Shown: positions 15,713 to 22,488, numbered from the stretch's first letter. The stretch: 25,547 nucleotides of DNA from Candidatus Omnitrophota bacterium (GCA_020057015.1 JAGVGS010000003.1:1-25547); one strand, 5' to 3'. The notes: generated by a model not told the origin, from the letters alone. Program-made: numbers and translations.

Positions 15713-16387
15713 ATGAAACTCTGTAAGTTCAACGCTAAGTTGACTTCTTGGAAACCGCTGATCGAGGCTTGGTGGGATGTAATGGACCACTACGTCAAGG
15801 TCAGCCGAGGTGACCTACCTTATTGGTGGAATGAAGCAGGGAATGTAAGCTTCCTCGCTGCCGCAGCATGGAAAATTGGAGGCGTTGCGATCCAAGAGTA
15901 TTGTGTTGATCGTGGTCAGGAGCGTCCTTCAAAAGGCCGATCCGACCTTCGGCTCTACATTCCCAACTTTGAATTGGAATGTGAAATGGAAGCAAAGGTG
16001 AGCTGGGCCACAGGTCTGGACATGGCCCTCAAGGATGTTCGCGCGTCGATTGATCAAGCGAGCGGGCAACTCAAAATTCTCCGGAAAGATTCGTACAGAG
16101 CCCCAGTTGGCATTGCACTTTGCTTTGTCTGTCCCATGGTTCGGTCATCTCTTGATGGGCAGCCTATCTTTAAGGGCCTACTCCATGCTTTTGAAAGCGA
16201 GAGAGGAGCAGATCCTGTTTTTCTAGCTGTTTACGAACCACCGGTTGGCGTGCAGCTCGAGGACGAAGACAGAACGTACGGAAAATGTTTTTACCCAGGT
16301 GTGGCATTGTGGGGTCAAGTCGTATGGGGTGTTGAAGAGAGCCTTAGGGAAAACTCAGAGGCAGCCCAAATAGTCCCGCCTAGCTGA
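15713..16387 (+). CDS. Hypothetical protein with PD-(D/E)XK nuclease-like motif (224 aa)
   Basis: I do not recognise a named family. The segment SDLRLYIP...ECEMEAKVSW gives D78 and E93-A-K95, with E62 upstream, matching the E...D...ExK pattern of PD-(D/E)XK endonucleases such as restriction and defence nucleases. The spacing of 15 residues and the strand-like character around both acidic sites support this, but the evidence is one motif. A Trp-rich N-terminus (WWDVMDHY, YWWNEAG) and a strand-rich C-terminal half follow. No Shine-Dalgarno is evident before ATG 15713. The last codons (IVPPS) are encoded inside R1 copy C, so the repeat supplies this gene's stop. It is a single-gene unit bounded on both sides by R1. 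Confidence 0.6.
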   Translation: MKLCKFNAKLTSWKPLIEAWWDVMDHYVKVSRGDLPYWWNEAGNVSFLAAAAWKIGGVAIQEYCVDRGQERPSKGRSDLRLYIPNFELECEMEAKVSWATGLDMALKDVRASIDQASGQLKILRKDSYRAPVGIALCFVCPMVRSSLDGQPIFKGLLHAFESERGADPVFLAVYEPPVGVQLEDEDRTYGKCFYPGVALWGQVVWGVEESLRENSEAAQIVPPS

Positions 16388-16393
16388 CCCGGG
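16367..16393. repeat. R1 repeat, copy C
   Basis: CAAATAGTCCCGCCTAGCTGACCCGGG, diverged at its right end. It provides the stop codon of the upstream gene and, on the minus strand, the stop codon of recombinase remnant R2a. Confidence 0.6.
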
Positions 16394-16470
16394 TAAGAGG
16401 CTGGCCGTTGATGAGCCTCCGGCGGCGCCTGCGGTAGACCAGGAAGTGCGGAATTATCCCGATAAGACAG
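16380..16470 (-). pseudogene. R2a: decayed serine-recombinase C-terminus
   Basis: The minus strand reads ...LIGIIPHFLVYRRRRRRLIN and then GQPLTRVS before a TAG in R1 copy C. The PHFLVY + poly-Arg tail is shared with the remnants at 20171, 22323 and 24587. No recombinase domain remains here. It lies between two accessory units and overlaps no good plus-strand gene. Confidence 0.5.
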
Positions 16471-16486
16471 CAAGGCAGGAAATAGA

Positions 16487-17086
16487 ATGTGGTGGCAAGA
16501 CCTTTGGACCTACATTTGGGCAGTTGCTTGGAACCTTATCTTCGCTATCCCTGCCATTCTGTTTGGTTTAGACCGCGCTGTTCAGGTTTGGGATCCTCTG
16601 TACAGGGAATGGCGCAAAACCAACGATCACCCGGTGATGCGCCTAGCCCCCCGCTTGCTCCTGCTGGTCGGCTTCATTATTTCCAGCTTTATCGTTTTCC
16701 ACAAAGCTAAAAGTGAAACGAGGCAAATTCGGATAGATTATGGTGCCGCGCAAGAACACCGCGTGGCAATCAAAATAAAGCTAGACCAACTTCAAGGTGA
16801 TGTGACGGCATGGCTCATGGAAGGCCAAGAAATCAAGACTGAGGAAACATTCCAAGCCTTTGCCAAAAGAGTAAATGCTTGGGTTACAGAAACTTCTCAA
16901 TGGATTGAACAGAATCTTGGCGCTAGCAGACGCAACGAATTTGATGCTGCCTCAGGACCGGAACACAACATACTGGAAAATTCTGCTCACAATGCTTTTC
17001 TGACGAAACTCGCTCATCGTGGACATACGATACAACAATTTATCCTCTTAGATGTTTGGGACGACGCTCGACGCAACGTCCAATGA
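16487..17086 (+). CDS. Two-helix membrane protein of unknown function (199 aa)
   Basis: Two hydrophobic segments are clear: residues about 7-28 (WTYIWAVAWNLIFAIPAILF) and about 55-72 (PRLLLLVGFIISSFIVF). A hydrophilic, mostly helical C-terminal domain of about 125 residues follows (AQEHRVAIKIKLDQLQGDV and similar), with scattered Trp. No catalytic motif is seen and no family is recognised. An AGGAAA ribosome-binding-like site precedes ATG 16487. Its stop TGA overlaps the start of a 50-aa ORF (ATGA), so the two are probably made together. Small membrane proteins of this shape can be membrane-damaging effectors in defence units; here that is only an inference from the setting. Confidence 0.65.
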   Translation: MWWQDLWTYIWAVAWNLIFAIPAILFGLDRAVQVWDPLYREWRKTNDHPVMRLAPRLLLLVGFIISSFIVFHKAKSETRQIRIDYGAAQEHRVAIKIKLDQLQGDVTAWLMEGQEIKTEETFQAFAKRVNAWVTETSQWIEQNLGASRRNEFDAASGPEHNILENSAHNAFLTKLAHRGHTIQQFILLDVWDDARRNVQ

Positions 17087-17235
17087 GCCACGCCCCTATT
17101 GCGTCACTCACCAAAACCCAAGCCCGACGCGTCCTAGAACGCGCCTCCGCTGGCCTCAAAGGGTGCGTTGCCTCCAATGCCGTTCAGAGCGTGTTAGCCG
17201 CGTCCAGGGAGGTCGTGAATCCGTGGACACATTGA
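17083..17235 (+). CDS. Small ORF coupled to the membrane protein (50 aa)
   Basis: ATG 17083 overlaps the preceding stop as ATGA. The peptide (MSHAPIASLTKTQARRVLER..., ending NPWTH) is basic and probably helical; no family is recognised. The coupling is the main support for it being real. R1 copy D starts about 45 bp after its stop. Confidence 0.4.
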   Translation: MSHAPIASLTKTQARRVLERASAGLKGCVASNAVQSVLAASREVVNPWTH

Positions 17236-17278
17236 CTTATTTCGGGGATAGAGGCCACCGAAACTCGGTGCCGGCCTC

Positions 17279-17304
17279 AGTAGTCCCGCCTAGCTGATCT
17301 GGGC
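17279..17304. repeat. R1 repeat, copy D
   Basis: AGTAGTCCCGCCTAGCTGATCTGGGC matches the core of copies A and B exactly over CCGCCTAGCTGATCTGGGC and then diverges. Confidence 0.7.
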
Positions 17305-17342
17305 CCGCGAAGCGCAATCGCCGACCGGTGCTCTTACCCAAG

Positions 17343-17382
17343 CAAAAGGCCCTTCGCTACGCAACCGGTCAAAAGCCTTTTG
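17343..17382 (-). terminator. Inverted repeat at the end of the AbiEi-like gene
   Basis: CAAAAGGC (17343-17350) and GCCTTTTG (17375-17382) pair across a 24-nt loop and span the stop codon of the minus-strand gene. There is a short T run in the arm. It may serve as a weak terminator. Confidence 0.3.
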
Positions 17383-18232
17383 GAAAATACAATCTCCATG
17401 CGCGCGAATATTCCTTGTCTTGCATGTTATGTAACAGGTAGAAATCATATTTCATCGGAAGGGTTTTGAATGGCGCTAAAGACGGTTCTGGAAATACGCC
17501 AGTCCGTTCCAGGTAAAACCCGATAGCCTGATGATACGGGTAAACATAGTCTAGATGCTTTAGCGTTGTCACAAGCTTATCGATTGAAAGTTGCTTGGCA
17601 GATAATCGGTACGCTTCGAGCACTGCAGACGGTCCCCCAGAGTAGGCGGGCCTAACGGTGATATCAATTAATGTGCGTTCGAGGTTAGTCACCCTCAGGC
17701 GTTCCTCAGATGGTCCTTGAATTTCTACGACACCCTCAGCCCCCGTAAACATCCCGTTGAGGATGCATACCCTGTGATTCTTGTACGTGGCAACCCTTGT
17801 CGAAATTCGCGGCTTGAGTTCAAAGGCCAGGTTCATTCGCGACTGCTCAAGCTGGCCCGAGCGAGGCTTCTTAGGTTGTTCGATGTTCAGGTAAGTTGTT
17901 TCTGGGCTTTGTTTGGTTAAGTTGTGGAGGCGCATCGCAGAGTGGTGAGACAAATAGCCATTTCGGTTGATAGAAATAGCAATCTCATAAAGTGTGGGCT
18001 TGTTCCAAAGATACCGGGTTTCTGTCCGATGGGGGAAGGCAAGGGCGATCTTCTGTATTCCCACCTCCTGAACTAGAAACGCTAGAAACTGTGGGAGTGT
18101 CATGCTCTTTGGTAAACTCCACCTGCGTCTTTGTGAGGTGAGAAATTGAAGAAGGTCTTTTTGCATGAACACCTTTTGTGGCTGTGCATTCAGGTGAGCG
18201 AGGATGTTAGGTTTAAGGATCTGTGTACGCAT
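17369..18232 (-). CDS. AbiEi-like antitoxin/transcriptional regulator, orphan (287 aa)
   Basis: The N-terminal part (about 1-75) is winged-HTH-like. RNGYLSHHSAMRLHNLT (about 88-104) matches the AbiEi signature YLSH-x-x-A-x-x-LH-x-L. LRVTNLERTLIDITVRP (about 178-194) matches the conserved V-T-x-x-E-R-T-L-I-D. These are the marks of the AbiEi antitoxin family (type IV abortive-infection systems), which represses its own promoter. No AbiEii nucleotidyltransferase follows on this strand, so it is an orphan regulator or a solitary remnant. It faces a complete AbiE pair. Two palindromes and an extended -10 box lie directly upstream. GC is lower than in the divergent AbiE pair, so the two were probably acquired separately. 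Confidence 0.75.
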   Translation of the reverse strand: MRTQILKPNILAHLNAQPQKVFMQKDLLQFLTSQRRRWSLPKSMTLPQFLAFLVQEVGIQKIALAFPHRTETRYLWNKPTLYEIAISINRNGYLSHHSAMRLHNLTKQSPETTYLNIEQPKKPRSGQLEQSRMNLAFELKPRISTRVATYKNHRVCILNGMFTGAEGVVEIQGPSEERLRVTNLERTLIDITVRPAYSGGPSAVLEAYRLSAKQLSIDKLVTTLKHLDYVYPYHQAIGFYLERTGVFPEPSLAPFKTLPMKYDFYLLHNMQDKEYSRAWRLYFPKGF

Positions 18233-18244
18233 GGTGTCGTCAAC

Positions 18245-18276
18245 AAGGTAATGCTGTATATATACAGCATTACCTT
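18245..18276. promoter_or_regulatory. Perfect 32-bp palindrome P1, probable operator
   Basis: The left half AAGGTAATGCTGTATA (18245-18260) is followed at once by its exact reverse complement (18261-18276). It ends 13 bp before the start codon of the AbiEi-like gene. It shares the core TGTATATATAC with P2. The best reading is an operator for an AbiEi-type repressor. Confidence 0.65.
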
Positions 18277-18286
18277 TATGGCGATT

Positions 18287-18295
18287 ACTATAACA
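18287..18295 (-). promoter_or_regulatory. Extended -10 promoter of the AbiEi-like gene
   Basis: On the minus strand this reads TGTTATAGT, an extended -10 element lying between P2 (over the -35 region) and P1 (over the start region). This arrangement suits repression by a protein bound to both palindromes. Confidence 0.45.
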
Positions 18296-18302
18296 TATGG
18301 TG

Positions 18303-18336
18303 CCTGTGGGTGATGTATATATACTTCACCCACAGG
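18303..18336. promoter_or_regulatory. Near-perfect 34-bp palindrome P2, probable operator
   Basis: Arms CCTGTGGGTGA (18303-18313) and TCACCCACAGG (18326-18336) surround a TATATATA-rich centre; 16 of 17 half-site positions are complementary. It shares TGTATATATAC with P1 but has different outer arms. The rest of the 18337-18507 interval is AT-rich. It holds TTGACT (18459-18464) as a possible -35 for abiEi and TGCCC/GGGCA (18489-18503) overlapping its ribosome-binding site. Confidence 0.6.
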
Positions 18337-18507
18337 AGTCATTCTTGCATTCTCCGAAAATTTGGGAAAACCACCAGAATGATGGCACATGTGTTATACT
18401 ATATATTGTAAACGTGCTCTGTAGAGGCACTAATGGATGTTATAAAGTAACTTATTGCTTGACTATAGCATATTCTATATGCAAAATATGCCCTTGGAGG
18501 GCACGCT

Positions 18508-19335
18508 ATGCTAACACAAAGTCTACCGACAATGGGTACGCAGGCGGCCACGTTAGTGACGCGGCTCTACGAGCAGAACCGTCCTATCTTCCGTGTTGAG
18601 GACATCCGGAATCTGACGGCACTCTCTAGTGTCTCCGCGCGAAGTTTTGTCCGCAAGCTTGTAGATCGGGGCGTGGTCACACGACTCAAACCAGGCCTCT
18701 TCGTGCTGGTGCCTTTGGAGCTGGGACAAGCGCGGGAATATATGGGCAACCCGTTCGTCATCGCCCGCGAACTCATGCGGGACAAGGACTACTATCTCTC
18801 CCACGCTACCGCGATGGAGCTCCATGGCATGCTGACTCAGCCGCAGCTGGTCGTGATGGTCAGCACGCCCGTCTTCCGGCGTCCCATCACGATCCTGGGA
18901 GTGCCGTTCCGGTTCATTCACTGTCAGCGCCGGCATCTCTTCGGGCTTACCGAACACTGGGTGACCAAGCAAGACCAGGTCCGCGTGAGCGATCCAGAGC
19001 GCACGATTATTGATGGGCTCAAGCAACCCGAGCATTGCGGAGGTGTGACCGAAGTCGCCAAGGGTCTCTGGATGCGTCGACAGGATCTGCACGTTGACAA
19101 GCTTCTCGAGTATGCAAAGCAGCTCGGAGTCGGCGCGGTGACCCGGCGACTCGGCTTCCTGTTGGAGACCTACGAGATGGCACCGGCGCCGGAGCTCGAC
19201 CGGCTGCGGAGCGGGCTAACAGCGACCTACGTCCGGCTCGATCCCGTCTTGCCAGCCGCCGGGAAACGTCTTCGGAGATGGCGCCTGCAGTTGAATGTGG
19301 ATCCAGAAGAGCTTCGGGCCGTGGTGCAGACCTAA
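18508..19335 (+). CDS. abiEi: AbiEi antitoxin (type IV abortive-infection system)
   Basis: The start ATG 18508 is 7 bp after GGAGG. The N-terminal winged HTH (about 20-70; RVEDIRNLTALSSVSARSFV, then GVVTRLKPGLFVLV) is followed by the AbiEi_4-type domain with DYYLSHATAMELHGM (about 91-105) and VSDPERTIIDGL (about 161-172). AbiEi binds its own promoter and blocks toxicity of AbiEii without a stable complex in characterised systems. The protein is 275 aa, normal for the family. It is followed after 3 bp by the abiEii gene, the canonical operon. A hairpin partly covers the ribosome-binding site. Confidence 0.9.
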   Translation: MLTQSLPTMGTQAATLVTRLYEQNRPIFRVEDIRNLTALSSVSARSFVRKLVDRGVVTRLKPGLFVLVPLELGQAREYMGNPFVIARELMRDKDYYLSHATAMELHGMLTQPQLVVMVSTPVFRRPITILGVPFRFIHCQRRHLFGLTEHWVTKQDQVRVSDPERTIIDGLKQPEHCGGVTEVAKGLWMRRQDLHVDKLLEYAKQLGVGAVTRRLGFLLETYEMAPAPELDRLRSGLTATYVRLDPVLPAAGKRLRRWRLQLNVDPEELRAVVQT

Positions 19336-19338
19336 CCG

Positions 19339-20178
19339 ATGATCCCGCAGCGGGACCTTTCCTTATTGTCCAATCGACTTGCCAAGCAGGGCAGTCGGCG
19401 CATCCCGGAGACCGTCCTGGAGCGCGACTACTGCCTTTCGTGGTTCCTGGTTGGGCTCTCCCGCACCGGGCTGCGTGACCGGCTGGCATTCAAGGGTGGG
19501 ACGGCGCTTAAGAAGTGCTACTTCGGGGACTACCGCTTCTCAGAGGATCTGGACTTCACGCTGACCGCAGAGACCTCGTGGGAGGAGCTTGAACCGGGCC
19601 TCGCCGCAGCCTTCAAGGAAACACACCAAGCCTCCGGTATCGTCATCCGTCTTGACCACGTGGATCGTCAGGCACATGCGAACAGCCACACGTTTTACCT
19701 GGCCTACGACGGGCCGCTACCCAGTGGGCCTGGGAAGAGCATCAAGACCGACGTCACCATCCGAGAGCGCATCGTCTTGCCCCTCGAAGAGCGCCCAGTG
19801 CTGCGCGGATACGACGAGTACCGTGATTTGCCGCAGGATGGCCGGATCCGGGTCTACTCCCTAGATGAGGTGGCAGTCGAAAAAACGGTCGCGCTCATGG
19901 ACCGGGCCCGAACCGAGCCGCGCGATCTCTATGACCTGTGGTTCCTCACAGCCAACGGCCATGTGCGCCTGCCCGATCTGCTGGATCACGTTGCGCAGAA
20001 GCTGGAGTTCCGGGGGCTGACGCTGGCACAGGTGAGCCAACAATTCCTCACCAAGGAAGCACGCTACAAGAAACTCTGGCAAATTCGACTCGAGGCCCAA
20101 CTAGCCGAGCTGCCGGAGTTTAATGGGGTGTACCGCGCGGTCCAACGCGCCCTTCGGCAAGCGGGGTTCTTCAAATAG
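19339..20178 (+). CDS. abiEii: AbiEii nucleotidyltransferase toxin
   Basis: The nucleotidyltransferase core is plain: AFKGGTALKK (50-59), then RFSEDLDFTL with D70 and D72 as metal-binding acids, KTDVTIRERI further on, and EKTVALMDRARTEPRDLYDL near residues 181-200. This is the AbiEii/DUF1814 family; characterised members add nucleotides to tRNA and cause growth arrest on phage infection. All key motifs are present, so the toxin should be active. The start ATG is 3 bp after the abiEi stop. The 280-residue length is normal. Its 3' end just overlaps the reading frame of remnant R2b on the other strand. Confidence 0.92.
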   Translation: MIPQRDLSLLSNRLAKQGSRRIPETVLERDYCLSWFLVGLSRTGLRDRLAFKGGTALKKCYFGDYRFSEDLDFTLTAETSWEELEPGLAAAFKETHQASGIVIRLDHVDRQAHANSHTFYLAYDGPLPSGPGKSIKTDVTIRERIVLPLEERPVLRGYDEYRDLPQDGRIRVYSLDEVAVEKTVALMDRARTEPRDLYDLWFLTANGHVRLPDLLDHVAQKLEFRGLTLAQVSQQFLTKEARYKKLWQIRLEAQLAELPEFNGVYRAVQRALRQAGFFK

Positions 20179-20340
20179 GGGACATGGTCCGCTTCCTGCG
20201 GCGCTTGTGGTAGACCAGGAAGAATGGGTCAAGTAGAATCAGGTGAGGCGGCTGCTCGGTAGCCTCTTCCATATCGGGGTCCCAAGGAAGGAGCCTCTGT
20301 TGGCGCTCCAGGCTGGCGTTGGACCCCATTTTCTTTGTGA
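20171..20340 (-). pseudogene. R2b: decayed serine-recombinase C-terminus
   Basis: The minus-strand frame contains ERQQRLLPWDPDMEEATEQP followed by PHLILLDPFFLVYHKRRRKR and stops at 20171. It aligns residue by residue with R2c at 22323 (WDPDLEEATEQPPH, VVYRRRRR). R2d carries the same tail next to a recognisable serine-recombinase coiled coil, which gives the family identity. The DNA of b and c also matches over most of their length, ending at GTTGGACCCCA. No start or catalytic domain remains. Confidence 0.5.
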
Positions 20341-20408
20341 AGCCGTGTCTAAGCCACCCATAAATCATATGGCAGAAAAGCCATACTCAGTGTATACTTG
20401 CTTTGTCC

Positions 20409-20681
20409 ATGATTCGGTTTGAATGGGATGCTAGCAAGAGTCATGAAAACCAAGCCAAGCATGGCGTTTCATTCGAATTGGCCCAATACGCTTTTGCTGA
20501 TCCGCGGCGTGTGATCGCCGAGGATCTGGAGCATAGTGGCAGTGAGAAGAGATATTATTGTTTCGGACGGGTGGGTGAGGGTAGCTTAACCGTGCGTTTT
20601 ACTTATCGGGCCAACAGCATCCGCATCATCGGCGCGGGCTACTGGCGGAAAGGGAAGAAGATCTATGAAGCGCAAAACTAA
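20409..20681 (+). CDS. brnT: BrnT-family toxin
   Basis: The protein is a short DUF497/BrnT protein: FEWDASKSHENQAKHGVSFE at the N-terminus is the family signature (F-x-W-D-x-x-K-x-x-x-N-x-x-K-H-G-V-S-F), followed by ADPRR, EHSGSEKRYYCFG and IRIIGAGYWRKGKK. BrnT toxins are RelE-like ribonucleases that stop translation. ATG 20409 is preferred over an in-frame TTG at 20403. TATACT at 20393-20398 may be the -10 box, giving a very short leader. The antitoxin gene follows and overlaps by 17 bp, in the toxin-first order usual for brnTA. Confidence 0.88.
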   Translation: MIRFEWDASKSHENQAKHGVSFELAQYAFADPRRVIAEDLEHSGSEKRYYCFGRVGEGSLTVRFTYRANSIRIIGAGYWRKGKKIYEAQN

Positions 20682-20898
20682 TTACACAAACGAATCTCTT
20701 GGAAGACTTAAGGTGATCAAGGACTTTTTACCAGCCCCTGACAAGCTGATATTTAAGGAAGAGCCGATCAAAGTCACGATGGTGCTCAGTAAATCCAGCG
20801 TGCAGTTCTTCAAGAAAACGGCGCGCAAACAACATGCTCCTTACCAAAAACTCATTCGTACACTTTTAGATACCTACGTCGCGCTATACGCGGCATAG
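20665..20898 (+). CDS. brnA: BrnA/CopG-like antitoxin (77 aa)
   Basis: KVTMVLSKSSVQFFKKTARK (about 36-55) then APYQKLIRTLLDTYVALYA is the ribbon-helix-helix BrnA/CopG pattern; the sequence PYQ-x-x-I-R-x-L-L-D-x-Y is typical. It should bind and neutralise the BrnT toxin and repress the operon. The start overlaps the toxin's end, so the two are coupled. The product is small and basic, with an N-terminal extension. Confidence 0.8.
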   Translation: MKRKTNYTNESLGRLKVIKDFLPAPDKLIFKEEPIKVTMVLSKSSVQFFKKTARKQHAPYQKLIRTLLDTYVALYAA

Positions 20899-20964
20899 GT
20901 GAGTATCAGGCCTCAAGGCTGTAGTAGAAAACCGAAGTGGTTTCCAGGAACCGATTAATTAACA

Positions 20965-21176
20965 TCAAGATGGCTTCACTGGCGGTGGTCTAGCTTCCAC
21001 GGAAGCGCACCAGCGCTTGAACTCTCGCAGAAAAATACCCCACGACTCTTCCGGAGAAGTTCTAACGTCGTACACTCGCTCACCCCATTTTTTGTTTTGA
21101 GGGCTTCGCGAAATTCACTTGTCATCGAGCGGCTCATAGGGCGAGCACTTCCTGCCATTGTTCGCTGTGATATCAT
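20965..21176 (-). pseudogene. Frameshifted ORF of unknown family
   Basis: The minus-strand frame opens at ATG 21174-21176 (MISQRTMAGSARPM...), runs through MTSEFREALKTK and then breaks at an A6 run (21086-21093 region). The following frame reads KWGERVYDVRTSPEESWGIF, then LREFKRW, and stops at 20965. One added A would restore a continuous protein of about 70 residues. I do not recognise it. The shift may be a real mutation, a sequencing error in the homopolymer, or slippage. The rest of the 20899-21302 interval holds only CGCTATCG/CGATAGCG (21182-21189 and 21222-21229) and the fic promoter. Confidence 0.35.
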
Positions 21177-21249
21177 ACGAACGCTATCGCCACTGCGTGT
21201 TTGCGCTGAATTTGCTATTTTCGATAGCGCCGTCTACCCATTTTGCTCG

Positions 21250-21278
21250 TTGCATCGTCCGGCTGATTCGGCTACACT
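21250..21278 (+). promoter_or_regulatory. Putative promoter of the fic gene
   Basis: TTGCAT (21250-21255), a 17-bp spacer and TACACT (21273-21278) lie 25 bp before the start codon. Good spacing and reasonable boxes. Confidence 0.5.
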
Positions 21279-21280
21279 AG

Positions 21281-21310
21281 TGATACACAAAAGATACACC
21301 ACATGTATCA
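21281..21310. promoter_or_regulatory. GATACA/TGTATC half-site cluster over the fic start
   Basis: GATACAC occurs at 21282-21288 and 21293-21299; TGTATC at 21304-21309 is its inverted partner. The second GATACA and TGTATC form a 6-bp inverted repeat around the start codon. They look like operator half-sites just downstream of the -10 box, fitting autoregulation by the winged-HTH end of the Fic protein or by an unlinked regulator. Confidence 0.4.
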
Positions 21311-22322
21311 GCCCACGTACACCATCACAGAGCTTCTGCTCGCTCGAATCAGCGAAGCTGAAACACTCCGAACGAAAATCCAGACTGCCCCGATCCAGGT
21401 GGCCTGGCTGGAGAGCATCCGGTTAGACGCGCTGGTTCGGCGCGCCCACTTTTCCACCGCCATCGAAGGTAATCCACTGACCCTTCCTGAGGTTGAAGCG
21501 TTGGCGGGCGCCAAACAGGTCTCAGCCACCAATCGGGCCAGGCGGGAGGTCCTCAACTATTTCGCGGTGCTGCGCTGGATCGCGCGCCAACCGCAGGGAA
21601 AGCAGATCACGGTGGATGGAATCCTACGGCTCCATCGGCTCGTCACGACCGGCTTGCTGCCGTCTACCCAAGTCGGAGCGTTCAAGCGGTCGCGCAATGT
21701 CATCATGTCAGCCGGCCGCGTGGTGTACGAGCCGCCGGGCCCTGGGGCGGCTGCGCCTGGTACCGAGGCGCTAGTCCAGTGGCTTGAGCGGACCACTGAC
21801 GCCGCACACCCGATCATTGCCTCCGCGTGCGCTCACTATGAGATCGCACGGCTGCACCCGTTCCTGGACGGCAACGGGCGCGTGGCGAGAGCCCTCGCGA
21901 CCTGGGTGTTGTATCACCGAGGCTTTGACACCCAACACCTGTTTGCGGTGGACCAATCTTTCAAGGAGGATCACCAGGGGTATTACCAAGCACTCCAACG
22001 GGTCCATAAAGAAAATGAGGATCTGACGTCATGGCTTGAGTACGTTGCCCTGGCGGTTCTGGACACGCTGGGCCGCACGTCCCAACGGATTGAACAGCTC
22101 GCCCTTCCTCCGTCCGCTAAAGGACTCTCGCTGACCCGGCAGCAGGAGCGGCTCCTGCTCGCACTACGCGGAAGGCAGGGCATGACGGTCGAAGAGCTGC
22201 AGCGCTTGCTTGGGGTCGAGCGGGTGCAGGTCTATCGGGTCCTGCGCCCTCTCGTGAGCAAAGGGGTTGTCGACAAATCGACGACACGGCCCGTCGTCTA
22301 TCGCTTGGCATCAGAACGCTGA
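21303..22322 (+). CDS. fic: Fic-domain protein AMP-transferase with C-terminal winged HTH (339 aa)
   Basis: The Fic core motif HPFLDGNGRVAR (185-196) is complete, with catalytic H185. The N-terminal inhibitory motif STAIEGN (51-57) with E55 places it in the class with an intramolecular alpha-inh helix, so it is self-restrained and needs no separate antitoxin. The C-terminal about 65 residues (LTRQQERLLLALRG, MTVEELQRLLGVERVQVYRVL) are a winged HTH. Fic enzymes transfer AMP from ATP to target proteins. The start ATG 21303 has no strong Shine-Dalgarno but sits in a neat promoter context. It is a single-gene unit; remnant R2c begins right after its stop. Confidence 0.93.
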   Translation: MYQPTYTITELLLARISEAETLRTKIQTAPIQVAWLESIRLDALVRRAHFSTAIEGNPLTLPEVEALAGAKQVSATNRARREVLNYFAVLRWIARQPQGKQITVDGILRLHRLVTTGLLPSTQVGAFKRSRNVIMSAGRVVYEPPGPGAAAPGTEALVQWLERTTDAAHPIIASACAHYEIARLHPFLDGNGRVARALATWVLYHRGFDTQHLFAVDQSFKEDHQGYYQALQRVHKENEDLTSWLEYVALAVLDTLGRTSQRIEQLALPPSAKGLSLTRQQERLLLALRGRQGMTVEELQRLLGVERVQVYRVLRPLVSKGVVDKSTTRPVVYRLASER

Positions 22323-22466
22323 GGCGTGCGCCGGCGTCTCCGGTAGACCACGAAGCGCGGGATGAGTAAGATCATATGAGGCGGCTGCTCGGTGGCTTCC
22401 TCCAGGTCCGGATCCCAGGATAGGGGCCTCTGGTGGCGCTCGCGTCTGGAGTTGGACCCCACTTTT
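22323..22466 (-). pseudogene. R2c: decayed serine-recombinase C-terminus
   Basis: The minus-strand frame reads RRERHQRPLSWDPDLEEATE, then QPPHMILLIPRFVVYRRRRR, and runs on antisense into the fic 3' end. It is clearly homologous to R2b at both DNA and protein level. Only the C-terminal tail remains. Confidence 0.5.
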
Positions 22467-22488
22467 CATACTCGGCTGATTACCTAGA

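Noticed and set aside
12862..17304. Integron cassette array with attC sites
   Set aside because: The repeats lack the GTTRRRY core and paired R/L boxes of attC sites, and no integron-type tyrosine integrase is present.
4630..21085. Possible attL/attR pair: TCGCTCACCC at 4630-4639 and at 21076-21085
   Set aside because: Only 10 bp match, the flanks diverge, and the second copy lies within a degenerate ORF. It may be chance, so no att pair is claimed.
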